Positions 1 to 8,652 of a DNA stretch of 55,564 nucleotides are shown in pieces (position 1 is the first letter of the stretch; every line of letters starts with the position of its first letter). Origin of the DNA: an uncultured Spirochaetales bacterium. Its GTDB lineage: Bacteria > Spirochaetota > Spirochaetia > Sphaerochaetales > Sphaerochaetaceae. The translations under genes and the position numbers were made by a program. Under the pieces are notes generated by a model. The model had not been told where the DNA came from and did not search any database. It was given only the letters and a program-made list of their open reading frames with translations. Location of the stretch: positions 1 through 55,564 of the forward strand of contig CASEAG010000007.1 in assembly GCA_949285785.1 (NCBI GenBank), written 5' to 3'.

Positions 1-169
1 CCTTTGCCAGGAGTCTGATGTTCTGTGTCCGCGGCAGTCTGTAGCCCTTCTCGTAGCCGCACAGCGACTGCTTGCTTATGACATGCCCGGTCCTCTCGCT
101 GACCTCCTCCATAGTCAGGCCGCGCTCAAGTCTGACCTCCTTGAGCCGTCTTGCGAACACGTTGTCCAT
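1..169 (-). CDS. XRE-family helix-turn-helix regulator, 3' end cut by window edge
   Basis: The first 56 codons of a small DNA-binding protein read leftwards out of the window. The N-terminus reads MDNVFARRLKEVRLERGLTM and continues EEVSERTGHVISKQSLCGYE, the pattern of a Cro/CI-type HTH domain with its recognition helix around residues 28-40. The ATG is preceded by GGAGGTGG nine bases upstream. It lies just downstream of the butyrate kinase gene on the same strand with a 56-base gap. What follows the HTH cannot be seen; many such proteins carry a peptidase or cupin domain next. Family assignment is fairly sure, target unknown. Confidence 0.75.
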   Translation of the reverse strand, partial: MDNVFARRLKEVRLERGLTMEEVSERTGHVISKQSLCGYEKGYRLPRTQNIRLLAK

Positions 170-225
170 AGCGGGAATCCACCTCCTGTGGAAAACATTA
201 CCATGCCACAATCCGGAATGCAAAC

Positions 226-1320
226 TCATTCCCAGCCGAATCCGCCGAATACGGGCCTTCCCGTATACACATGCGCCTCGGCCTCTCCGCTGAGCACCTT
301 CATGACGCTGGAGCACATGGCCTCCTGCTCGACTTCGCCCGGGTACACTTCGATCGGTGCGATCCAGCCGCACCGTGAACGGATGCCCTCGACGATGTCA
401 TCGAAGCGTACGAGACCTCCGGTGAGAAGAATCGCATCGACCTTACCCGAGAGCACGCAGGCCATCGACCCGATGGCCTTGGCGATCTGGTAGACCATCG
501 CATCCCAGACGAGTGTGGCATGCTCATCACCCTTTTCCCTCATCTCGTGCACACGGTCGGCGGAGGATGTCGCGAAGTGGCTGACGAAGCCTCCGGAGCG
601 CGAGCACATCGCCTCCAGATCGGACGGTTCGTGCGTCTCGAGGTAGCGGGCCACCTCCATCACGGGGATGCATCCAAGCCTCGTCGGAGTAAAAGGTCCG
701 TCCCCGCCGGCACCCTCCGTGCCGTCGATCATGCGCCCATGCTCGTGCGCGGCGATCGTTATTCCTCCGTCGATATGGCAGACGATGAAGGAGCACTCCT
801 CATACCTTCTTCCCATCTTGGCTGCATGGAGGCGGGCGATGCCCTTCTGGTTCAGCACATGGGACTGGGCGCGCCTGTAGACGCCCTTGAGCCCGGTGAT
901 GCGGGCAAGCGGAGCCAGCTCGTCGACATTCGTCGGGTCCACCGTGTACATCGGCTTCCCATACCGTTTGCCGAAGTCGTAGGCCATCATGACGCCGAGC
1001 TTGGCAGGATGGTCGCTGCCGCCAACGTCGTCCATGGTGTCCTTCACGAGCCGCTCGTCGATGACCATGACACCTTCGCTCTGGCTGTATGCACATCCTC
1101 CGCGTCCGACGAAGACATCGATTGAGGCGATATCGACTCCATGCTCCTGAAGAAGTTCCAGGACGACACCCTTTCTGAAGGGCAGCTGGTCGTTTGTCGT
1201 CGGATACTCCAGAAGCTGCGGCGCATCATGGAACACGCTGTGTGTGAAAACCTCCACGCCGTCGTCGAACACGCTGACCTTGGTCGAGGTGGAACCGGGA
1301 TTGATGACAAGCATTCTCAT
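226..1320 (-). CDS. buk: butyrate kinase family (acetokinase fold)
   Basis: Cytoplasmic ASKHA-fold kinase of 364 residues, close to the usual 350-360 of butyrate kinases. The N-terminus MRMLVINPGSTSTKVSVFDD is the adenosine/phosphate-1 motif of acetate/butyrate kinases. Further along are the GRGGC segment, HIDGGITIAAHEHGRMID with the second phosphate loop, and LTGGLVRFDD near the end. The enzyme interconverts butyryl phosphate plus ADP with butyrate plus ATP; branched-chain acyl phosphates are also possible substrates. No phosphate butyryltransferase gene is next to it, so the substrate is not fixed by context. The open frame extends upstream to 1557 but homology starts at the ATG at 1320; an in-frame ATG at 1314 is an alternative. 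Confidence 0.88.
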   Translation of the reverse strand: MRMLVINPGSTSTKVSVFDDGVEVFTHSVFHDAPQLLEYPTTNDQLPFRKGVVLELLQEHGVDIASIDVFVGRGGCAYSQSEGVMVIDERLVKDTMDDVGGSDHPAKLGVMMAYDFGKRYGKPMYTVDPTNVDELAPLARITGLKGVYRRAQSHVLNQKGIARLHAAKMGRRYEECSFIVCHIDGGITIAAHEHGRMIDGTEGAGGDGPFTPTRLGCIPVMEVARYLETHEPSDLEAMCSRSGGFVSHFATSSADRVHEMREKGDEHATLVWDAMVYQIAKAIGSMACVLSGKVDAILLTGGLVRFDDIVEGIRSRCGWIAPIEVYPGEVEQEAMCSSVMKVLSGEAEAHVYTGRPVFGGFGWE

Positions 1321-1387
1321 GCCACCAATGGTACTCCTCCCGCTCGGCTGGAGGTCAAGCTCGGCAGGGATTGTAAAAGCGAAGGAT

Positions 1388-1498
1388 ATGATGAAAAGAG
1401 CCTTCGATGCAGGTCTGCGGTTCCTGCGGATCTTGAAAGAGGTTCTCGGCCTGTTCAGGGATATGAAAGATCTCCGCCGTCCCAAAGCCAAAAGGTAA
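1388..1498 (+). CDS. 36-residue amphipathic basic peptide, copy A of a tandem pair
   Basis: A short frame that starts ATGATG and encodes MMKRAFDAGLRFLRILKEVL followed by GLFRDMKDLRRPKAKR. It has exactly the same length as the peptide at 1908-2018 and about 16 identical positions without gaps, including GLFRD and the RP.A.R end. Residues 5-25 could form an amphipathic helix with a basic tail, as in small membrane-active peptides and type I toxins. Its ribosome site (AGCGAAGGAT) is weaker than that of copy B. It is followed after 22 bases by the 206-base repeat. I recognise no named family. Role as a toxin is inference. Confidence 0.55.
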   Translation: MMKRAFDAGLRFLRILKEVLGLFRDMKDLRRPKAKR

Positions 1499-1520
1499 GC
1501 GGAGATGATCCAAATTTCTT

Positions 1521-1726
1521 GAGGCCGCCGTCTTGCTGGCGACTCTTCGTATGGCAATACTACAACCCGATCAGACAGTCAATCAATGTCACGTGGCAAA
1601 GGGGGAACGTCACCCGTTAATGCGGAAGCCTATTGTTCACCGCTCTTCCTCCTTCTCCACAGTGGGCAGGGGGAAGTCCTTGGCGCTCAGGGTACGTATG
1701 TCATCTTCATCAGGATTTCCCTCATG
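1521..1726. repeat. 206-base conserved block, copy A (candidate structured RNA)
   Basis: This block matches 2042-2247 over 206 bases without gaps and with about 15 mismatches by eye. It starts GAGGCCGCCG and ends CTCATG, and lies 22 bases after the stop of peptide A. The first 75 bases hold only two differences. It has no convincing gene: a shared frame (PPSCWRLFVWQYYNPIRQS) ends in copy A but stays open in copy B. The block is better conserved than the peptide genes before it, so it is likely a functional RNA such as a 3' untranslated region, an antisense antitoxin, or a mobile repeat. The remaining 180 bases up to peptide B hold nothing I can name. Confidence 0.7.
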
Positions 1727-1907
1727 CAAAAACGTCCGGCCTGCCTCGAAGAACATGTATGATGGATTCTTATCCGAATCCGTCTTGCACGCTGTCAGCA
1801 TGTTCTGGTAGTGTTTCCCAGTCGCCAGCAGATGACAGACGGTGGCCTCTGGACCTGCAGAGGAAGAGCAATCTTCCTAAACCACTGCAGGAAAGGAGGT
1901 GAAGGAT

Positions 1908-2018
1908 ATGATAAAAGCAGTACTTGAAGTGATTCTTGTACTCCTGAAGGTTCTCCGAGAGATCTTCGGCCTATTCCGGGATAACAAAAATTCCCACCGT
2001 CCGAACGCCAATCGATGA
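1908..2018 (+). CDS. 36-residue hydrophobic basic-tailed peptide, copy B of a tandem pair
   Basis: Paralogue of the peptide at 1388. It encodes MIKAVLEVILVLLKVLREIF then GLFRDNKNSHRPNANR. Residues 4-23 form a strongly hydrophobic stretch, long enough to enter a membrane. It has a near-perfect ribosome site, AAGGAGGTGAAGGAT directly before the ATG, which argues that it is translated. The conserved 206-base block starts 23 bases after its stop. Size, hydrophobic helix, charged tail, tandem copies and a conserved RNA block next door are the usual picture of type I toxin-antitoxin modules (Ldr, Ibs, Fst type), but no named family is recognised. Confidence 0.65.
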   Translation: MIKAVLEVILVLLKVLREIFGLFRDNKNSHRPNANR

Positions 2019-2041
2019 GTGGGAATAGAAACCATTGATCT

Positions 2042-2247
2042 GAGGCCGCCGTCTTGCTGGCGACTCTTCGTATGGCAATATTACAACCCGATCAGACAGT
2101 CAGTCAATGTCACGTGGCAAAGGGGGAACGTCACCCGTCAATGCGGAAGCCTATTGTGCGCCGCTCTTCCACCTTCTCCACTACGGGCAGGGGGAAGTCT
2201 TCGGCGATCAGGGTACGTATGGCATCTTCATCATGATTTCCTTCATG
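2042..2247. repeat. 206-base conserved block, copy B (candidate structured RNA)
   Basis: Second copy of the block at 1521-1726, in the same orientation and the same distance from its peptide gene. A possible long-range stem joins ACCCGATC near base 45 with GATC-A-GGGT near base 165; copy A keeps only part of it. The opposite strand of both copies carries a short frame M(R/K)EI(L/M)MKM(T/P)YVP, too short to judge. Bases 2248-2394 hold the leader of the binding-protein gene, with an AGAAC/GTTCT hairpin around 2269-2282 and no promoter I can assign. Confidence 0.7.
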
Positions 2248-2394
2248 TACAAGGCGGACGGCAGTCAGACAGAACCTCCGTTCTGCCTGGCGACTCGACG
2301 AAAAAAACTTCGCATGACGTTTTCTTCATGTGTTACACTTTCCTCAGAACTTTACAAAGTTTTCATAGTTTCTTTACAAAAAGGAGGAAACAAG

Positions 2395-3747
2395 ATGAGA
2401 AAGACCATGAAAGCACTGGTCATCTTCGCAGTCGTCCTCGCCATGGCGCTGCCCGTGTTCGCAGGCGGTGAAGGCGAGAGCACAACATCCACACAGCTGT
2501 CTCCCGTACAGGAGATCATCAAGCAGGCCGAAGGCATGACGATGGAGGAGCTGGCACAGAAGGCCATCGAGGAGTCGAACGGCAAGATGTTCTACGGCGT
2601 CGGAAACTCCAGCCGCGGAAAGACCGCCCTTCCCCTCTTCATCTCCTGGCTCCAGACCTTCGACCCCAGCTACACTCTCAACTACGAGTGGCAGCAGCCG
2701 AAGAACAACAAGATCTTCGACCAGCTGACGGCCGACTCCCTCAAGGACCAGGGAACGTTCGCGATGACCCTGATCCAGGACGGCAACCAGATCGAGAGCA
2801 AGATGGTGCGCACCGGCATCCTCGACACCTTCATCCCCAAGGAATGGGCCGAGGCCAACGGCACCACGGCCGAGGAGTACACAGGCTACCTCCCGCTGCA
2901 GACCCTCAACAAGGTCTTCATGTACAACAACACCGGAAGCAAGACCTATGACAACGTCTGGGACTTCGTCGCACCTGGCGAGCACGGACTGTTCATGGAC
3001 ATCGACTCCGAGATCGTCGGAAAGAACTTCCTGTACATGCTCACCGCCGACCAGTATGCAACGACGCTGAAGAACGCGTTCGACGCCCTCAGCGACAGTG
3101 AGAAGGCCATCTTCCAGCCCACGATCGACGAAGTCGCATCCGACGCCGCCGACCTCGGACTCGGCGAGAACGGCAAGTACGCCCTTGCATGGATCAAGCT
3201 CTGGGTCGAGAGCTACAACGCCCAGACCGATGACGGACCCATCTGCAACACTCTCGTCGCCGCTTCCGCAACCGACCAGTTCGGACTTCTGGTCTACTCC
3301 AAGCTCAGAAGCGTCGAGGAGTCCGCGACCGTCTCCAAGAAGAACGTCGACATCGCAGCCTACAACGACGGCTATCAGGGATTCGGAGGCTACGGCTACT
3401 GCCACTACCTCTTCGTCACCGACAACTCGCCGCTTCCCTGGACCGCCTGTGCGTTCATCGCCTACATGGTCAACACGGCAGACGGCTTCTCCGCATGGGG
3501 CAAGGACATCGGCGGCTATTCGTCCAACCCGGACGTCGCGGCAGAGACCGAGGCCATCTACCAGCACCAGACCGGTGGAATGGCAGAGGACGGCGTGACC
3601 GTCGTCTTCCCGGCCCTCAACGACCGTGGCGGCGACTGGTGGCTTTCCGGTGACAGGCTCGTCATCGAGGACCCCGCCTACTGCGCATCCGTATCGTTCA
3701 CCGTCGGAAGCTGGATCGAGATGCTCTCGAAGTACACTCCGCAGTGA
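2395..3747 (+). CDS. ABC transporter extracellular solute-binding protein
   Basis: 450-residue secreted binding protein. The start MRKTMKALVIFAVVLAMALP followed by VFAGG is a Sec signal peptide cleaved after VFA; there is no lipobox cysteine, so it would be free in the periplasm or held some other way. The mature part follows the type II iron/putrescine/thiamine-like binding-protein pattern and ends SWIEMLSKYTPQ. AAGGAGGAAACAAG before the ATG fixes the start; the longer frame from 2107 runs through the repeat and is not used. It is the first gene of an importer operon with the permease (3810) and ATPase (5632). The ligand cannot be told from the sequence. Confidence 0.85.
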   Translation: MRKTMKALVIFAVVLAMALPVFAGGEGESTTSTQLSPVQEIIKQAEGMTMEELAQKAIEESNGKMFYGVGNSSRGKTALPLFISWLQTFDPSYTLNYEWQQPKNNKIFDQLTADSLKDQGTFAMTLIQDGNQIESKMVRTGILDTFIPKEWAEANGTTAEEYTGYLPLQTLNKVFMYNNTGSKTYDNVWDFVAPGEHGLFMDIDSEIVGKNFLYMLTADQYATTLKNAFDALSDSEKAIFQPTIDEVASDAADLGLGENGKYALAWIKLWVESYNAQTDDGPICNTLVAASATDQFGLLVYSKLRSVEESATVSKKNVDIAAYNDGYQGFGGYGYCHYLFVTDNSPLPWTACAFIAYMVNTADGFSAWGKDIGGYSSNPDVAAETEAIYQHQTGGMAEDGVTVVFPALNDRGGDWWLSGDRLVIEDPAYCASVSFTVGSWIEMLSKYTPQ

Positions 3748-3767
3748 GTCGCAACTGATTTGACTCG

Positions 3768-3795
3768 CATGCCCCTGCCATCCGGCGGGGGCATG
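3768..3795 (+). promoter_or_regulatory. intercistronic stem-loop between binding protein and permease
   Basis: CATGCCCCTGCC and GGCGGGGGCATG form a 12-bp stem (one T-G pair) with the 4-base loop ATCC, 20 bases after the binding-protein stop. No run of T follows, so it is not a clean terminator. Such hairpins often protect the upstream message and give more binding protein than permease. Confidence 0.65.
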
Positions 3796-3809
3796 TCATG
3801 GGAAGACAT

Positions 3810-5630
3810 ATGGCAAGGACCAATTCAACAGCCACCGGCAGGATAATGCTGAACAGGGTGCGCACATTCCTCTCCAAACCGCAGAACGTGATCCTCCTGC
3901 TGATGGGAATAGTGCTCACGGCGAGCACAGTGGCGCCGATAGTCGCAATCGTGCAGGACACGATCAAGATACACCCCGGAACGATAGACGAATACCTTTC
4001 CGGACGCAGCAGCGGCTATACGCTGGCCAACTACATAGACCTGTTCACCTCTCCGCTCGCGAAGCGCAACCTCTGGGAGCCTCTGCTCAACACGATATGG
4101 CTGTCGGTCGGTTCGTGCGCCGTCGCGATACTCTATGGAGGCATCTTCGCCTTCCTGATCACAAGGACGAACCTCAAGGCCAGGAAATACCTGAGCTCCA
4201 TCTTCATATTCCCCTACATCATGCCCCAGTGGACCCTGGCGGTCGTCTGGCAGCACATGTTCTCGTCCAATGCCGTCACCGGCACGTCCAACGGACTGCT
4301 GGCGTCCTTCGGCATCGTGATGCCGGCATGGTGGTGCGTGGGACTGTTCCCCAGCGTGGTGGTCCTCGGACTGCACTACGCCCCATTCGCCTACATCCTC
4401 ATCGGCGGCATCTTCCGCAACATGGATGCCAACCTCGAGGAGGCGGCGACCATACTCGACACCCCGAAGTGGAAGACGATGCTGCGCATCACGATCCCGA
4501 TGATCAAGCCGGCCATTCTCTCCACGATCCTGCTGGTCTTCGGCGGCGCGATGGGAAGCTACCCCGTTCCGCACTACCTGAACCTCACCACGCTGTCCAC
4601 CAAGTACGTGTCCATGAACGACAAGTACACCGGCGAGGCCAGCATCCTGGCGATCATCATGATGCTCTTCGGCGTCGCGATCATGTTCGCCAACCAGCTG
4701 AGCATCAGGAGCCGCAAGAACTACACCACCGTCACCGGAAAGTCCGGCCAGATCTCGAAGATCAACCTGGGCAAGGTCGGCAAGTACATCATAGCCGTGC
4801 TGCTGATAGTCCTGACCTTCTTCACCTCGATCTTCCCGATCATCTCCTTCGCCTTCGAGACCTTCCTGCCCAACCCGGGAGACTACAGCTTCCTGTACAC
4901 GGGCGATGCATCCAACCTGACGACGAAGTGGTGGCTTACGAACGAGAACATCACCGAAAACGGCATGTACGGCCAGATGGGAATACTGCACAACGCCACC
5001 ATCTGGAGAGCCTACGGCGGCACGATACTCGTCGCAGTATGCTGCTCGCTGTTCGCAGGCACCGTGGGTACTATGATCGGCTACGCGGTGTCCAAGTGCA
5101 GAAGGTCCAAGGCCGCCAACTACGTCAACTCTGTGGCCTTCCTGCCCTACCTGATGCCCTCGATCGCCGTCGGAGCCGCGTTCTTCGTGCTCTTCTCCAA
5201 CCAGTACATAAACCTGTTCAACACGTACACGCTGCTGATCATCGTCGGCACGATCAAGTACATCCCCTTCGCATCCAGGAGCGCACTGAACTCCATGCTC
5301 CAGCTGTCCGGAGAGATCGAGGAGGCCGCGCTGATCCAGAACGTGCCGTGGACCAAGAGGATGACGCGGATCATCATCCCGATCCAGAAGACCTCGATCC
5401 TCAGCGGCTACCTGCTGCCGTTCATGACCTGTCTGAGAGAGCTCAGCCTGTTCATGCTGCTGTGCGTGCAGGGCTTCATACTCGCCACTACGCTGGACTA
5501 CTTCGACGAGATGGGGCTGTACGCCTTCTCCAGCGGAATTAACCTGATACTCATCATTACGATCCTTGTCTGCAACACCATCGTGAACAAGCTCACAGGT
5601 GCCAGCATCGACAGCGGAATAGGAGGTTGA
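3810..5630 (+). CDS. ABC transporter permease, two permease domains fused
   Basis: 606-residue inner-membrane protein with about twelve predicted helices made of two binding-protein-dependent permease domains in one chain, as in FbpB or PotBC-like fusions. Each half carries its coupling helix: EEAATILDTPKWKTMLRITI around residue 210 and EEAALIQNVPWTKRMTRIII near residue 515. The halves are joined by a loop near residues 300-330. The ATG at 3810 follows GGGAAG at good spacing; an in-frame ATG at 3798 would put its ribosome site inside the hairpin. The stop is one base from the ATPase start, so the subunits are translated together. Substrate unknown. Confidence 0.88.
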   Translation: MARTNSTATGRIMLNRVRTFLSKPQNVILLLMGIVLTASTVAPIVAIVQDTIKIHPGTIDEYLSGRSSGYTLANYIDLFTSPLAKRNLWEPLLNTIWLSVGSCAVAILYGGIFAFLITRTNLKARKYLSSIFIFPYIMPQWTLAVVWQHMFSSNAVTGTSNGLLASFGIVMPAWWCVGLFPSVVVLGLHYAPFAYILIGGIFRNMDANLEEAATILDTPKWKTMLRITIPMIKPAILSTILLVFGGAMGSYPVPHYLNLTTLSTKYVSMNDKYTGEASILAIIMMLFGVAIMFANQLSIRSRKNYTTVTGKSGQISKINLGKVGKYIIAVLLIVLTFFTSIFPIISFAFETFLPNPGDYSFLYTGDASNLTTKWWLTNENITENGMYGQMGILHNATIWRAYGGTILVAVCCSLFAGTVGTMIGYAVSKCRRSKAANYVNSVAFLPYLMPSIAVGAAFFVLFSNQYINLFNTYTLLIIVGTIKYIPFASRSALNSMLQLSGEIEEAALIQNVPWTKRMTRIIIPIQKTSILSGYLLPFMTCLRELSLFMLLCVQGFILATTLDYFDEMGLYAFSSGINLILIITILVCNTIVNKLTGASIDSGIGG

Positions 5631-5631
5631 C

Positions 5632-7263
5632 ATGCCTGAGATAAGACTTGAACACGTGACCAAGAGATGGGGCCGCTTCTATGGAGTCGACGACCTCACC
5701 CTCACGATAAAGGACAATGCTTTCGTTACGCTTCTTGGTCCTTCCGGATGCGGAAAGACCACGACGCTGAGGATGATCGCCGGCCTCGAGACGCCCACCA
5801 GCGGCAGGATAACCATCGGCGACACCGTCGTCTTCGACAGCGAGAAGGGCATCAACATGCCGGCAAATAAGAGGAAGGTCGGCTTCCTCTTCCAGAACTA
5901 TGCGCTGTGGCCCAACATGACGGTCTACCAGAACATCGCATTCGGCCTGTCCAACATCAAGGAGGAGATGGACACCTACAGCGACGAGGCCCGTGAGGCG
6001 GCACGTCTGGTCGCGGCCCTCTCCTCCCCCGCCAACGCGCTTGCAGCCATCGAGGACTCCAGGGGCAAGGACGGCAAGGTCGACGAGAAGAAGGCCCTTG
6101 TGCATCTCACCGAGTCGCTCCTGATGCCGATGTCAAGCGCGAAGAAGCTTTACAGGATCCTCACGTCGTCGAAGGACTATTCCGGCGACATCGCCACGCT
6201 CAAGGCGACGATCGACAGCGCCAGGAGCAAGGCGGAGGCGGCAGGCGGCTCTCTGGACGACCAGTACAGGATCGTCAAGGGCGGCCAGGTCGTCAGAAGC
6301 GTCAGGAAGCTCACGAAGGACGAGATCGACCTGTCGGTGAGGCGCGTCTCGAAGCTCGTCAAGATCGGCATGTTCATGGACCGCTACCCCGCGGAGCTCT
6401 CCGGCGGCCAGCAGCAGCGCGTCGCAATCGCAAGGACGCTTGCCCCGGAGCCGGCAGTCCTGTTCATGGACGAGCCTCTTTCCAACCTCGATGCGAAGCT
6501 CAGGCTCGAGATGAGATACGAGCTGCAGAGACTCCATGTCGAGACGGGAAGCACATTCGTCTACGTCACCCACGACCAGATGGAGGCCATGACGCTCGCC
6601 ACCGACATCTGTCTGATGTCGAACGCGGTCCTGCAGCAGTACGCCGCTCCTCTGGATGTCTACAACAGACCGGCGAACCTCTTCGCCGCGGACTTCGTCG
6701 GCAACCCCTCTATCAACTTCGTCGAGGCCAACGGCCAGCAGAGCGGAGACGGAACGGTCCAGCTCACGCTCTTCGACGGAATGAAGGCAACATTCCGCCC
6801 CGCATCCCCGCTCTCTCTGGACGAATGGAGAAGACAGCGCGATGCTGATGCGAAGGCGGCGGAGGATGCCCTCAGGGCCAAGAGCCAGATGAAGGGCTAC
6901 GTGGAGAAGAGCAACAAGGACGAGGTCTTCCACTACCACATCCAGAGGACCGAGGAGATCGACGAATCGCTCGAGGGCGCGAAGACAATCGACGACGACG
7001 ACTTCGTGCTCGGCGTCAGGCCGGAGCTGATCGAGATCGACGAGAACGGCGCGCTCGAAGGCGAGATCTACGGCGCCATGCCAACCGGCATGGAATCCAC
7101 GATCAAGGTGCGCATCGGAGACTTCCTGCTGACCGGAGTCATCTTCGGCAACAGCCACTTCAGGATTGGGACCAGGATCAGGATGTCGATCTCGAGCGAC
7201 AGGATCATGCTCTTCGACAGGTCGTCAGGACGTCTCGTGACGCTCGGGTCGCTGGAGTTCTGA
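5632..7263 (+). CDS. ABC transporter ATP-binding protein with large helical-domain insertion
   Basis: 543-residue MalK/PotA-type ATPase that powers the permease at 3810. Visible motifs are Walker A GPSGCGKT (36-43), Q-loop Q88, signature LSGGQ (256-260), Walker B VLFMDEP (276-282) and switch His314, all intact. The distance from Q-loop to signature is about 168 residues, against about 52 in MalK, so roughly 115 extra residues (about 112-228) lie in the helical domain next to the permease contact. A second charged, alanine-rich insert (about 395-455) splits the C-terminal TOBE region. AGGAGGTTGAC gives the start. Most ATPases of this family have 350-380 residues. Confidence 0.9.
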   Translation: MPEIRLEHVTKRWGRFYGVDDLTLTIKDNAFVTLLGPSGCGKTTTLRMIAGLETPTSGRITIGDTVVFDSEKGINMPANKRKVGFLFQNYALWPNMTVYQNIAFGLSNIKEEMDTYSDEAREAARLVAALSSPANALAAIEDSRGKDGKVDEKKALVHLTESLLMPMSSAKKLYRILTSSKDYSGDIATLKATIDSARSKAEAAGGSLDDQYRIVKGGQVVRSVRKLTKDEIDLSVRRVSKLVKIGMFMDRYPAELSGGQQQRVAIARTLAPEPAVLFMDEPLSNLDAKLRLEMRYELQRLHVETGSTFVYVTHDQMEAMTLATDICLMSNAVLQQYAAPLDVYNRPANLFAADFVGNPSINFVEANGQQSGDGTVQLTLFDGMKATFRPASPLSLDEWRRQRDADAKAAEDALRAKSQMKGYVEKSNKDEVFHYHIQRTEEIDESLEGAKTIDDDDFVLGVRPELIEIDENGALEGEIYGAMPTGMESTIKVRIGDFLLTGVIFGNSHFRIGTRIRMSISSDRIMLFDRSSGRLVTLGSLEF

Positions 7264-7294
7264 TCGGACAGATAGACAACGGTTTCACTGCTTC

Positions 7295-7328
7295 GAAGGT
7301 CGGGCTGATGCCCGGCCTTCTTTCTTTC
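7295..7328 (+). terminator. rho-independent terminator of the ABC operon
   Basis: GAAGGTCGGGC and GCCCGGCCTTC form an 11-bp stem (one T-G pair) with loop TGAT, followed by TTTCTTTCC, 32 bases after the ATPase stop. Confidence 0.85.
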
Positions 7329-7528
7329 CATCCGTCTTTGATCGAAGATCCGTTTCACAAACCGCATGGTCGCCATACAGATGAACATGTTCTGATTTGC
7401 CGTCTTTCAAACAGAACTATGCATATAAGACCAGTTTCAGGCAATCGTTGCAGATTCGTCCATGCCGTAAAATTTACGCGATTTTCCCCATTCACAGCCG
7501 TTTTCACATGCTCTTAGACTACCATTAT

Positions 7529-7544
7529 CCGTAAACGATTACGG
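7529..7544. promoter_or_regulatory. LacI-type operator palindrome before the regulator gene
   Basis: CCGTAAACGATTACGG is a perfect 6-bp inverted repeat with a central ACGA, close to the central-CG palindromes used by LacI-family proteins. It lies 19 bases before the TTG start of the LacI-type gene, where binding would block its own transcription. The rest of 7329-7562 holds no gene that I can support. Confidence 0.6.
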
Positions 7545-7562
7545 AAGGGAGATGACAGTACA

Positions 7563-8606
7563 TTGAGCAGACAGAGCAGTCTAAAGAGCATAGCGGACAA
7601 GGCCGGGGTGTCGATCACCACGGTCCATCGCGCACTTACCGGAAAGAAGGACTGCTCTGCCCAGATGCGGGAGAGGATCCTCGCCATCGCGGCTGAAGAG
7701 GGATACGAGTTCAACTACTACGCGGCCTCCCTCAGGAGGACCCGGCTGAAGATCGCCGTGATAATGGGGACTCATGACAGGGATTCGCGCTTCTTCGTCG
7801 ACAGGATCGCAGACGGTATCCAGAGGTGCATCGATGCCAACAGCCAGTTCAACATCGACTACCGGTTCCTGACGTACACGGGACGGGATATGACATCGGC
7901 CAAGGCCGGTCAGATCGTCTCGGACCTGAAGAAGGAGACCTTCGACGGCGTGCTGATGCATGTGCTCAAGCTTCCTGACAAGGCGATCGAGGACCTGTCC
8001 AAGGCGCTCTCCGGCGATATGCCGGTCGTCGCGGTGGAACTCAATCCCACATCCCGTCAGGACGTGTGCACAATAAGCACCGACAACGAGGTGGCAGGGC
8101 GCATGGCAGGGGAGATCGTCGCCAAGCTCACCCGTTCATCCGGGAAGGTCTACATCTTCAGCCAGGAGATGAATCTCAGCGATGCGAACGCGATAGAGGC
8201 CAGGAGGGAGATACTCTCGAGACGTGACGACCTCGAGGTCGTCGACATCCCCCTTCCCCTCACCGGAGACGAGTCCGTCTACTCCACGATAAGGGACTAC
8301 GTCAACCAGCGCCCTGCAGCGATATACGCGACATGTGCAAGACATACCGTGCGTGTGGTCAAGGCCCTTGGCGGAATAAAGAAGGTCGGCACCGTCATTG
8401 GAAGCGAGCTCTTCGACGAGAGCAGGGAGGCCCTGCACAAGGGCATCATCGATGCGGTCATAGACAAGAGGCCAGGGCAGATGGGCTACAGGGCGATGGA
8501 CATGCTGCTGGCAACTCTGATCAGGAAGGTCCCCATGGAAAGGGGGATCGCCATCGAGCCGCGCCTTGTGCTCAACGCCAATTCGGAGTGCACCTACGAA
8601 GGCTGA
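7563..8606 (+). CDS. LacI-family transcriptional regulator
   Basis: 347-residue repressor. The LacI HTH is at residues 7-26 (SLKSIADKAGVSITTVHRAL), followed by the hinge and a type 1 periplasmic-binding-like sugar domain from about residue 60 (LKIAVIMGTHDRDSRFFVDR), more like the Peripla_BP_4 variant than classic LacI. The start is a TTG: the frame is closed further up, and the nearby ATG at 7553 is out of frame. The GPH symporter gene follows after 46 bases and the MBL-fold gene after that, so it probably controls both. Ligand unknown. Confidence 0.88.
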   Translation: MSRQSSLKSIADKAGVSITTVHRALTGKKDCSAQMRERILAIAAEEGYEFNYYAASLRRTRLKIAVIMGTHDRDSRFFVDRIADGIQRCIDANSQFNIDYRFLTYTGRDMTSAKAGQIVSDLKKETFDGVLMHVLKLPDKAIEDLSKALSGDMPVVAVELNPTSRQDVCTISTDNEVAGRMAGEIVAKLTRSSGKVYIFSQEMNLSDANAIEARREILSRRDDLEVVDIPLPLTGDESVYSTIRDYVNQRPAAIYATCARHTVRVVKALGGIKKVGTVIGSELFDESREALHKGIIDAVIDKRPGQMGYRAMDMLLATLIRKVPMERGIAIEPRLVLNANSECTYEG

Positions 8607-8652
8607 CCAGGAAGAAAAGGAAATCCACTTCAAGAAGGAGAATATAGGAAAA

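Noticed and set aside
1521-2247. Coding gene inside the 206-base blocks (shared frame PPSCWRLFVWQYYNPIRQS)
   Set aside because: The frame stops in copy A and runs on in copy B, has no ribosome site, and too few differences exist to show codon-type change.
2107-2394. N-terminal extension of the binding protein through the repeat block
   Set aside because: The open frame continues upstream, but a signal peptide and strong ribosome site put the start at 2395.
3825-5663. 612-codon frame antisense to the permease gene
   Set aside because: Long open antisense frames are common in GC-rich genes; the composition is Arg/Asp/Val/Glu-rich with no fold, whereas the plus strand encodes clear permease motifs.
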